Shown: one piece after another, positions 1-5,763 of the stretch
Layout: each line of letters opens with the position of its first letter
How positions within the stretch are numbered: the stretch's first letter is position 1
From: Erythrobacter sp. UBA3075
GTDB taxonomy: Bacteria > Pseudomonadota > Alphaproteobacteria > Sphingomonadales > Sphingomonadaceae
NCBI GenBank assembly: GCA_002367375.1
Contig: DFBR01000002.1
Coordinates: 1-5,763, forward strand
DNA: 5,763 nucleotides
Reading direction: 5' to 3'
Notes under the pieces: model-generated
The model's database searches: none
Seen by the model: only the letters and a program-made list of their open reading frames with translations
Told to the model about the DNA's origin: nothing
Made by a program: the position numbers and the translations under genes

Positions 1-452
1 GCCTCGCTTTCCATAAAGCGCAGGAACAGCACCAACTCGTCTCGAGACATGTGGTGAGCGACGAGGCTGGAGATCACGAAATCCCAGCGATTGTCGATCA
101 GATCGCCGTAATCGCCGGTTCTGTAGGTGATGGGGAGGTTGGCTGGCGTTGCTTCACGCGCGGCTTGTTCACTGCGCCGATTGAGGTCCACGCCGACCAG
201 TTCAGCCTTGATGCCGCGTGCCTTCGCCCAGACCGCAATTTCGCGCAGCATATCGCCTTGGCCAAAGCCCACATCCAGCAGTTTGAAGCTCTTGCGATCA
301 CCAATTGCGCGTTCGAGAAATTTCAATGTCGGGCGATAGGCCATGGTCACGCGGTTGACCTTCGAAAGATCGGCCAGAACCGCGCGATATGTTTCCTCCG
401 GCAGCGCCGGATCGTCCATCAGTTCTTCGGTCTGAAGACGCTCTTCAAGCAT
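1..452 (-). CDS. Class I SAM-dependent methyltransferase, type III PKS-associated (3' end beyond the left edge)
   Basis: The frame opens at ATG (452-450) and stays open to the left edge, giving 150 whole codons of what is usually a protein of somewhat over 200 residues. The start of a Rossmann methyltransferase fold is visible: motif I LLDVGFGQGD (residues 58-67, SAM-binding glycine loop), the acidic end of strand 2 in LVGVDLN (85-91, Asp89 expected to contact the SAM ribose), a GDY motif (113-115) where the adenine-contacting acidic residue lies, and a strand-4 segment FVISSLVAHHM (125-135). This resembles UbiE-like small-molecule methyltransferases. The start overlaps the stop of the upstream polyketide synthase by 8 bases (ATGCTTGA), so translation is probably coupled. 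Methylation of the polyketide product, on oxygen or carbon, is inferred from the neighbour; the substrate cannot be read from this part. Motif I has Phe where Cys is common. The fold is secure and the role is inferred. Confidence 0.9.
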   Translation of the reverse strand, partial: MLEERLQTEELMDDPALPEETYRAVLADLSKVNRVTMAYRPTLKFLERAIGDRKSFKLLDVGFGQGDMLREIAVWAKARGIKAELVGVDLNRRSEQAAREATPANLPITYRTGDYGDLIDNRWDFVISSLVAHHMSRDELVLFLRFMESE

Positions 453-1512
453 CGCTTGCCACCCAGCCAAAGCGCAGGCCTTCCATGGCAAGTCCCGGCC
501 CGAATGCCATCGCAACGCCGCTTTGAGGGCGGTCGCGCATCAACCGTTCGAGGACGAAAATCACTGTCGCTGATGACATGTTACCAAAGTCGCTCAACAC
601 GCCGCGAGAGGCGTTGAGCGCATCTGAAGGCAAGTTCAGTCCGCGCTCGGCTGCATCCAAAACGCTGCGTCCACCCGGATGCACGGCCCATGCCTGAGGA
701 GCTTCGTCGCCAAGGATGGTCGCCTGCAAAGCGGGATCGTCCAGCGCCTCTGCCAATCGGCCCGGCACAGCGCCTGACAGGTGCATGGCAAAGCCGGTGT
801 CGCCCACAGTCCAGGTGATGAGGTCCTTGCTGTCTTCCAACGCGGCGGAAAGCCCTTCGCCAAGTCCAAGCCCTTCGCCCTCGGCGCAGACTATCGCCGC
901 CGCAGCTCCGTCTGCAAATTGCCCCATGGCAAGAAGGCTTTCGAGATCTTCGGTCTCCTGCAAATGCAGAGTGCAGAGTTCAACCGAGACTGCCAGCACG
1001 CGCGCACTCGGATCAGAGCGGACAATATGGGCGGCGGTGCGCAGCAGCGTGATGCCAGCATAGCAGCCCATAAAGCCAATGCTCACCCGTTCGACATTTG
1101 ATGCAAGATCAAGCTGGCGCGCCAGCACTTGATCGAGACCGGGTGCCATAAAGCCAGTGCAGCTGGCGATCACCAGATGTGTCACACCCTTTGTCGAAGG
1201 TAGGTTTGCAATGGCTTTCAGCGCCAGATCGGGCGCGGCTTCGGCATAGCGGTGCATCCGTGCAGAGGTGCTGGGCGAACCGTTTGACATATAGAAGCTA
1301 CCGAAATCCATCGCCGCATCTCCGCCCGAGAGGACGGAATAGCGATGATCGATCCCGCCGCGCGACTCCATGCGAGCAAACAGCGCTGCCTTGCGCGGAT
1401 CGGTCAGCTGCTCCTCTGCCCAATGCGTGTAGCGCGCATGGACATCGCAATCGGGCACCGCAGTCGCGATAGCCTGAATGCGCGGTGTGACCCTGGGATG
1501 GCTGTCATCCAT
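445..1512 (-). CDS. Type III polyketide synthase (chalcone/alkylresorcinol synthase-like)
   Basis: A 355-residue homodimeric thiolase-fold enzyme, full length for the family, that would extend an acyl-CoA starter with malonyl-CoA and cyclise the chain in one active site in the cytoplasm. Counting from ATG 1512, the catalytic Cys is Cys150 in GFMGCYAGITLLR (equivalent to CHS Cys164), His278 lies in AVHPGG (His303) and Asn311 in DFGNMSSA (Asn336); the His-Asn spacing of 33 matches CHS exactly. Phe199 in GQFADGAAA matches gatekeeper Phe215, while the Phe265 position is Met243. Cys180 in VELC falls where mycobacterial PKS18 has its tunnel Cys205, which hints at a long acyl starter. The C-terminal AFGPGLAMEGL loop is intact. 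The frame also allows TTG at 1524 (four more residues), but neither start has a good Shine-Dalgarno sequence, so ATG was preferred. It lies 39 bases after the nitronate monooxygenase gene and overlaps the methyltransferase gene. The exact product is unknown. Confidence 0.95.
   Translation of the reverse strand: MDDSHPRVTPRIQAIATAVPDCDVHARYTHWAEEQLTDPRKAALFARMESRGGIDHRYSVLSGGDAAMDFGSFYMSNGSPSTSARMHRYAEAAPDLALKAIANLPSTKGVTHLVIASCTGFMAPGLDQVLARQLDLASNVERVSIGFMGCYAGITLLRTAAHIVRSDPSARVLAVSVELCTLHLQETEDLESLLAMGQFADGAAAAIVCAEGEGLGLGEGLSAALEDSKDLITWTVGDTGFAMHLSGAVPGRLAEALDDPALQATILGDEAPQAWAVHPGGRSVLDAAERGLNLPSDALNASRGVLSDFGNMSSATVIFVLERLMRDRPQSGVAMAFGPGLAMEGLRFGWVASDA
850..879. repeat. Short tandem direct repeat inside the PKS gene (12 bp, 18-bp period)
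   Basis: The 12-mer aagcccttcgcc occurs at 850-861 and again at 868-879, exactly six codons apart. On the minus strand it encodes the low-complexity stretch GEGLGLGEGL, near residues 212-221 of the synthase (ATG numbering). The stretch lies just after the GQFADGAAA segment, in a surface region that varies in length across the family. The reading frame is kept, so this looks like a small in-frame duplication. Confidence 0.6.
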
Positions 1513-1551
1513 TACTAAACCCAAACGGGCTGGAGCGCTGTTGGTGCCGTA

Positions 1552-2457
1552 TCAGCCGCAGATTTTCGCCCTTGCCGCTCCATATTCAGCAATGATCTGC
1601 TCACAGATCGCCTTGGTCGGCAAGACCTCTCGCGCCGAACCAACGCCGTGTCCGGCGGACCAGATCGTCTTCCACGCCTTGGCCTCTTCATTGAGCGACA
1701 TCTGCCCTCCGTGATCGGGCAGGGTGGCGGCATCCAGGCTTGGCGTCATGAAATTCGCGCCAACACCTGTTACCTTGTCAGTGTAGGTGATGTCCTTGGC
1801 GGTGGCTTCCAGCATCATGTCTTTCTGACCTTGCGGAGCCAAGCTTTCTTCAGCGGTGATGAAGTGGCTGCCGAAATAGCCGAAATCGGCCCCCATCGCC
1901 TCTGCGGCAAGGACATGCCCGCCATGGGACATGCTGCCGGATAAGATGATCGCGCCGTCATAGAAGTCGCGAATCTCGCTCACCAAGGCAAAGGGGCTGA
2001 AAGTGCCCGCATGGCCGCCTGCACCCGCTGCGACGGCGATAATGCCATCGACCCCGGCTTCTACGGCTTTTTCGGCATGGCGACGCTTGATCACATCGTG
2101 AAACACCAGCCCGCCGTAGGAATGCACGGCATTCACCAGATCGGGCACAGCACCCAGCGATGTGATGATCAGGGGCACCTTGTGCTTGACGCACAATTCC
2201 AGATCATCCTGCACGCGCGGATTTGACGGATGGACGATCAGGTTCACGCCATAGGGTGCATCATCATCGTTCAGCCGGTCCTGAATCTCCTTCAGCCAAT
2301 CCTCAAATCCTTCGCTCGTGCGCTGGTTGAGCGCAGGGAAGGTGCCGCACAGGCCAGCCTTGCAGGTTTCCACGACCAAATCAGGCCCTGATACGAGGAA
2401 CATTGGCGCGGCAATCGCAGGGATTTTCAGTCGCGCCTTGAAATCATCAACGGTCAA
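1552..2457 (-). CDS. Nitronate monooxygenase-family flavoprotein (2-nitropropane dioxygenase-like)
   Basis: A 301-residue FMN-dependent TIM-barrel protein. Family members oxidise alkyl nitronates such as propionate 3-nitronate with O2, and the closely related FabK enzymes reduce enoyl-ACP. Visible motifs are IPAIAAPMF (12-20, first strand and FMN contact), GVNLIVHP (70-77), GAGGHAG (145-151) whose His149 matches the catalytic His of the family, SGSMSHGGHVLAAEAMGAD (173-191, phosphate-binding loop), GYFGSHFITAEES (193-205) and WSAGHGVG (266-273). The usual Gly-Ser/Thr-Arg-Phe motif reads GSHF here, with His for Arg. The start is TTG at 2457: no in-frame ATG precedes Met19, which is already inside the first barrel strand, and GGAGGA sits six bases upstream. 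The TTG overlaps the stop of the acyl-CoA dehydrogenase gene (TTGA), so translation is probably coupled. Nitronate detoxification is the family activity; the true substrate beside acyl-CoA enzymes is uncertain. Confidence 0.9.
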   Translation of the reverse strand: MTVDDFKARLKIPAIAAPMFLVSGPDLVVETCKAGLCGTFPALNQRTSEGFEDWLKEIQDRLNDDDAPYGVNLIVHPSNPRVQDDLELCVKHKVPLIITSLGAVPDLVNAVHSYGGLVFHDVIKRRHAEKAVEAGVDGIIAVAAGAGGHAGTFSPFALVSEIRDFYDGAIILSGSMSHGGHVLAAEAMGADFGYFGSHFITAEESLAPQGQKDMMLEATAKDITYTDKVTGVGANFMTPSLDAATLPDHGGQMSLNEEAKAWKTIWSAGHGVGSAREVLPTKAICEQIIAEYGAARAKICG

Positions 2458-4244
2458 AATGCGTCCTCCGGCATATCCATCATGCTGGCCTTGCCGCTCT
2501 TGATCGCCATGAACTTCGCCGTTGCGGGCGGCAGAAGACGGTCGAAGAAGAATTGCGCCGTGGTCAGTTTGGACTTGTAGAACTGCTCTTCGTTAGTGCC
2601 ATCGGCCAGTTTCTGGTGAGAAATCTTGGCAGACTTTGCGAAGACATAGGCCATCGCCACAAAGCCGAGCAGGTGCAGATATTCATAGGCTGCGGCGGCT
2701 GCTTCTTCAGGATCTTTCAGGCCCTTTTGCGCGATGTGCCCGGTGGACAATTGCAATGCGCCGAAGCTCTGTTGAAGTGATCCAACTAGCTTGCCGATGT
2801 GCTCGTCACCCGCATTGTCTTCGATGAACTGCGACACGGGATGGAAGAAGGCGCGCAAATTGCGGCCCATGCGATCGGGTAGCTTGCGACCAACAAGATC
2901 GAGCGCCTGAATGCCATTTGCACCTTCGTAAATCTGCGCAATCCGCGCATCGCGGGCGAACTGTTCCACGCCCGATTCCTGAATGTAGCCATGGCCACCA
3001 TAGATCTGCACCGCATGATGCGCGCTCTCATGTCCGAGATCGGTGAAGAGCGCTTTGACCACCGGCGTCATCAGGGCGACGAAATCCTTGGCGCGTTCCC
3101 GCGCTTCGGGTTCTTTCGCGGCATGTTCCGCATCGATGGCACGGCTGACCCATGATGCGACCGAACGGCTTCCCTCATTATAGGCACGCATGGTCATCAA
3201 CATACGGCGCACATCGGGGTGGACGATGATCGGATCGGCAGGGCCATCCGGGTTCTTGGCCCCCGAAAGCGAGCGTCCCTGCAAACGGTCTTTCGCGTAG
3301 TACACTGCCGATTGGTAAGCGATTTCGCCCACGCCAAGGCCCTGCATTCCGACAGCGACGCGTTCGGTGTTCATCATCGCAAACATGGCTTCAAGCCCGC
3401 GATGGGGCTCGCCAACAATCCAGCCTTTCGAATTTTCGAAACTCATCTGGCAAGTGGCCGATGCATTCAGACCCATCTTGTGTTCGATGGCTGTGGGGCC
3501 GGCATTGTTGTGATTGCCGAGCGAGCCGTCTTCATTGGGAAGATATTTCGGGACGAGGAACAGGCTGATCCCTTTCACGCCAGCAGGCGCATCGGGCAAG
3601 CGAGCCAGCACGAGGTGGATGATATTTTCAGCCAGATCGTGATCGCCCGCGCTGATGAATATCTTGTTGCCGGTGACAAGCACGCTACCGTCATCCTGTG
3701 GCTCTGCCTTGGTGCGCAGCATGCCGAGATCCGTGCCGCAGTGCGATTCGGTCAGACACATCGTGCCAGCCCATTCGCCATTGGCCATCCTGGGCAGGTA
3801 GAAATTCTTCAATTCATCGCTGCCATAGGCTTCGAGCGAAACCATCGCGCCGCCGGTCAACCCCGGATAGAGGCCGAATGACAGATTGGTGGAACAGCTC
3901 ATTTCCTCGACCATCTTGGCGAGGGAGTGCGGTGCACCCTGGCCGCCCCATTTGGGATCGACTGCCAGTCCGGCCCAGCCGCCTTCGCAGAATTGCTTGT
4001 AGGCATCCTGAAAGCCGTCGGGCGTGCGCACAACACCGTTCTCAATGCGGCAGCCCTGCTGATCGCCCGGCCAGTTGAGCGGCAACAACACGTCGCGGCA
4101 AAGTTTGTTGGCCTCTTCAAGAATGGCCGCTTTCATATCCTCGTCGAAATCCTCGAACCCTTCGAGATCGCCGAAACCGTCGTCAGTGTGCAGCTCTTCA
4201 AGATTGAAGCGCATATCGCGGATGGGGGCTTCATAGACTTGCAT
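2454..4244 (-). CDS. Acyl-CoA dehydrogenase, large type with extra C-terminal domain (DmdC-like group)
   Basis: A 596-residue FAD enzyme that would introduce the 2,3-double bond into an acyl-CoA, the first step of beta-oxidation, passing electrons to ETF. Order of parts: a short N-terminal extension (MQVYEAPIRDMRF, residues 1-13, typical of this group), the helical N-domain (about 35-155), the FAD/substrate beta-domain with MCLTESHCGTDLG (162-174) and GNKIFISAGDHD (192-203), the helical C-domain with YGGHGYIQESGVEQFARDARI (415-435) and IYEGANGIQ (438-446), then the additional C-terminal domain (about 465-596) absent from short-chain enzymes. Glu440 in IYEG is the expected catalytic base. Length and layout match 3-methylmercaptopropionyl-CoA dehydrogenase (DmdC) and many general long ACADs, so substrate cannot be assigned. 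It starts 18 bases after the hydroxyacyl-CoA dehydrogenase stop, and its stop overlaps the next gene's TTG. ATG 4244 is supported by AAGGA eight bases upstream. Confidence 0.95.
   Translation of the reverse strand: MQVYEAPIRDMRFNLEELHTDDGFGDLEGFEDFDEDMKAAILEEANKLCRDVLLPLNWPGDQQGCRIENGVVRTPDGFQDAYKQFCEGGWAGLAVDPKWGGQGAPHSLAKMVEEMSCSTNLSFGLYPGLTGGAMVSLEAYGSDELKNFYLPRMANGEWAGTMCLTESHCGTDLGMLRTKAEPQDDGSVLVTGNKIFISAGDHDLAENIIHLVLARLPDAPAGVKGISLFLVPKYLPNEDGSLGNHNNAGPTAIEHKMGLNASATCQMSFENSKGWIVGEPHRGLEAMFAMMNTERVAVGMQGLGVGEIAYQSAVYYAKDRLQGRSLSGAKNPDGPADPIIVHPDVRRMLMTMRAYNEGSRSVASWVSRAIDAEHAAKEPEARERAKDFVALMTPVVKALFTDLGHESAHHAVQIYGGHGYIQESGVEQFARDARIAQIYEGANGIQALDLVGRKLPDRMGRNLRAFFHPVSQFIEDNAGDEHIGKLVGSLQQSFGALQLSTGHIAQKGLKDPEEAAAAAYEYLHLLGFVAMAYVFAKSAKISHQKLADGTNEEQFYKSKLTTAQFFFDRLLPPATAKFMAIKSGKASMMDMPEDAF
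2464..2469 (-). promoter_or_regulatory. Shine-Dalgarno site deciding the TTG start of the nitronate monooxygenase gene
   Basis: The minus strand reads GGAGGA here, six bases before the TTG at 2457-2455. It lies within the last codons of the acyl-CoA dehydrogenase gene. This near-perfect match to the anti-SD sequence supports the non-ATG start and the TTGA stop/start overlap. Confidence 0.75.
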
Positions 4245-4252
4245 TGGACAAA

Positions 4253-4257
4253 TCCTT
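4253..4257 (-). promoter_or_regulatory. Shine-Dalgarno site of the acyl-CoA dehydrogenase gene
   Basis: The minus strand reads AAGGA (within GAAAGGA), eight bases before ATG 4244-4242 and inside the 18-base gap after the stop of the upstream gene. The gap holds no room for a promoter or terminator, so the two genes are almost certainly co-transcribed. Confidence 0.7.
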
Positions 4258-4262
4258 TCAGG

Positions 4263-5763
4263 TCAATTGCGCAGGGGCTTGCCGGTTTCGAGCATGTGCT
4301 CGATCCGCGCCTGCGACTTGGGATTGCGGGCGAGGCGCATGAAAGCTTCCACTTCCAGCTTCAGCAGCTGCGCCTCCGTTATGGTTTCGGTGATGTCGGT
4401 ATCGCCGCCGGTCAGCACATTGGCAAGTTCGCCAGCCACTGTCACATCGTGGTCGGTAGCCTTGCCCTGTTTGTGGAAGCTTTCGACAGCCAGTTCGATC
4501 GCTGCCTTGCCGGTCGGACCGGGCAAGCGATACTCGGGCTTTTCGGGCGCTTCATAGCCATCGACCATCGCCAGTGCGCGTTGTTTGGCATCAAACAGCA
4601 GGCGATCACGGTTCATCGTGACCTGGTCATCGCGGCGCAGGAAGCCGAATTCCTTCGCTTCGGCAGCGGATTTCGCCACTGTCGCTGTTGAGACGATTTC
4701 GAACACCTTGCTGACTGCGGGCATCGGCCCCTTCGGCTGGCGAGGATTGTCCTGCCAACGACTAAGCATTTCGCCGCAGCCACCCCAGCCGGGGATGATG
4801 CCAACGCCGGTCTCAACCAGGCCGATATAGGTCTCCGCATGGGCCTGAATGGCATCGGAGCTGAGGCAAATCTCGCAACCACCACCCAGCGCCAGACCGA
4901 ACGGAGCGGCGACGACCGGGAAGGGCGCGTATTTCAGCGCCTTATAGGCATCCTGCCCGCCGCGGATCGACTTTTCGACTTCACTCCACGCGGCAATATT
5001 GACCGCGAACAGCGCGAGGCCGAGGTTGGCCCCTGCCGAGAAATTGCTGCCTTCATTATAGACAACCAGCGCCTTGTAGTCGCTCTCCACCAGCGCAATG
5101 GCCTTCTGAATAAGCCTCATAACCTGCTCGTCCAGCGCGTTCATCTTGCCGGTAAATTCCAGCGCGACAACGCCATCGCCAACGTCCCACAGGGCGGCAG
5201 AGCCGTTCTTCATGAGCGGTTCGGACGAGAGCTTGATGTCTTCCAGCAGCAGCACACCTTCAGGACGTTCGACGTCATGATAGGCGCCGTCAGTGCCGAA
5301 ATACTGCCGCTTGCCGTTCTCAATGCGGTAGAATGTCTGATCGCCAACCTGTTCAAGGATAGAAGGCACCGGAATATCGCTGGCCGCAAGCTTTTCGCGC
5401 AGCTTGGCCGGGCCAATTTTGTCCATCATTTCAAATGGACCCATCTTCCAATTGTAGCCGAGCTTCATCGCATCATCGACGCCGACAATTGTCTTGGTCG
5501 CTTCAGGAACGATGCTGGCTGAATAGGAAAGGGTTGGGCCGAGCACGGACCAGGCATAGTCACCGACTTTGCCCTCCATCTCGATCAAAGCGCCAAGATC
5601 ACCCTTGGCAGCGCGGCCACGCACAATGCCGGGCCGTGCGGCGGCGCGATATTCGCCGCTCTTGAGATCCTTGGCTTCTTTCACCTTGCCACCGCCTTCG
5701 CGGTTGATGCGGTAAAAGCCGCCAAGGCCCTTTCGGCCAGTGTAGCCGCTCTCGATCATGTCC
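4263..5763 (-). CDS. Bifunctional 3-hydroxyacyl-CoA dehydrogenase/enoyl-CoA hydratase, FadN-type (5' end beyond the right edge)
   Basis: The reading frame is open through the right edge; the ATG at 5759 is internal (GYTGRKGLGGFY follows at once), so the NAD-binding Rossmann domain lies outside the window. Positions below count from that Met. Residues 1-25 end the first 3HCDH C-domain (GYTGRKGLGGFY), about 65-150 hold a second 3HCDH-like repeat (GYNWKMGPFEMMDKIG), and about 185-380 form a crotonase domain. The crotonase oxyanion-hole segments are FSAGANL (240-246) and GLALGGGCE (288-296). Glu296 and Glu316 (LVETGVG) match the two catalytic glutamates of enoyl-CoA hydratase, so hydratase activity should be intact. 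Having the dehydrogenase before the hydratase is the layout of Bacillus FadN (YusL), the reverse of E. coli FadB. The protein hydrates enoyl-CoA and oxidises 3-hydroxyacyl-CoA in beta-oxidation. It ends 18 bases before the acyl-CoA dehydrogenase gene; a thiolase partner may lie upstream. Confidence 0.94.
   Translation of the reverse strand, partial: DMIESGYTGRKGLGGFYRINREGGGKVKEAKDLKSGEYRAAARPGIVRGRAAKGDLGALIEMEGKVGDYAWSVLGPTLSYSASIVPEATKTIVGVDDAMKLGYNWKMGPFEMMDKIGPAKLREKLAASDIPVPSILEQVGDQTFYRIENGKRQYFGTDGAYHDVERPEGVLLLEDIKLSSEPLMKNGSAALWDVGDGVVALEFTGKMNALDEQVMRLIQKAIALVESDYKALVVYNEGSNFSAGANLGLALFAVNIAAWSEVEKSIRGGQDAYKALKYAPFPVVAAPFGLALGGGCEICLSSDAIQAHAETYIGLVETGVGIIPGWGGCGEMLSRWQDNPRQPKGPMPAVSKVFEIVSTATVAKSAAEAKEFGFLRRDDQVTMNRDRLLFDAKQRALAMVDGYEAPEKPEYRLPGPTGKAAIELAVESFHKQGKATDHDVTVAGELANVLTGGDTDITETITEAQLLKLEVEAFMRLARNPKSQARIEHMLETGKPLRN

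Noticed and set aside
51..617. Plus-strand open frame of 188 residues spanning the methyltransferase/PKS junction
   Set aside because: It is antisense to two well-supported genes, has no recognisable motif, and crosses their boundary as a shadow frame would.
1522..1524. TTG as the start of the PKS gene
   Set aside because: It adds only four residues, has no Shine-Dalgarno sequence, and an ATG lies four codons downstream. It remains a possible alternative.
1518..1531. Hairpin AGCCC/GGGTT with a short T run, considered as a terminator before the PKS gene
   Set aside because: The stem is only about five pairs with a G-T wobble, and the following T run is three bases before the start codon region, which is too weak for intrinsic termination.
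3219..5522. Long plus-strand open frames at 3219-3881, 3927-4691 and 4839-5522 (220, 254 and 227 residues)
   Set aside because: They lie wholly or almost wholly antisense to the acyl-CoA dehydrogenase and FadN-type genes, whose motifs are unmistakable. Their translations show no recognisable domain, and such frames are expected opposite GC-biased coding sequence.
5757..5759. ATG near the right edge as the true start of the hydroxyacyl-CoA dehydrogenase/hydratase gene
   Set aside because: The residues after it are the end of a 3HCDH C-terminal domain, and the frame stays open upstream to the edge, so the gene is truncated by the window and does not begin here.

Overview
The window carries five genes, all on the minus strand and packed head to tail, so transcription runs from the right edge towards the left edge. 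The GC-rich coding bias, the very tight spacing and the protein types suggest a free-living, aerobic alphaproteobacterium. The pairing of a type III polyketide synthase with a small methyltransferase, beside this form of fatty-acid oxidation operon, recalls Sphingomonadales (Erythrobacter/Altererythrobacter-like). That placement rests on recall of gene context and no search was run.

Layout in transcription order: (1) 5763-4263, the C-terminal two thirds of a bifunctional 3-hydroxyacyl-CoA dehydrogenase/enoyl-CoA hydratase of the FadN (YusL) architecture, with its 5' end outside the window; (2) 4244-2454, a 596-residue acyl-CoA dehydrogenase with the extra C-terminal domain of the DmdC-like/large ACAD group; (3) 2457-1552, a flavin-dependent nitronate monooxygenase-family protein that starts at TTG inside the stop codon of gene 2; (4) 1512-445, a chalcone-synthase-like type III polyketide synthase with a complete Cys-His-Asn triad; (5) 452-1, the first 150 residues of a SAM-dependent methyltransferase that overlaps the end of the PKS gene by 8 bases and runs off the left edge.

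Genes 1 and 2 cover three of the four beta-oxidation steps (acyl-CoA dehydrogenation, enoyl-CoA hydration, hydroxyacyl-CoA dehydrogenation). The thiolase is not in the window and may lie upstream, beyond the right edge. Genes 4 and 5 form a compact polyketide cassette: the synthase condenses malonyl-CoA onto an acyl-CoA starter, and the methyltransferase probably decorates the product. The largest gap between neighbours is 39 bases and no terminator or promoter is visible between them, so fatty acyl-CoA oxidation and a pathway likely to use fatty acyl-CoA may share one transcript.

There is no non-coding stretch over 40 bases, and I see no RNA gene, mobile element, CRISPR array or attachment site. 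The long plus-strand open frames are antisense shadows. No clearly undescribed system is visible; the most interesting point is the physical linkage of the beta-oxidation genes to the type III PKS cassette.
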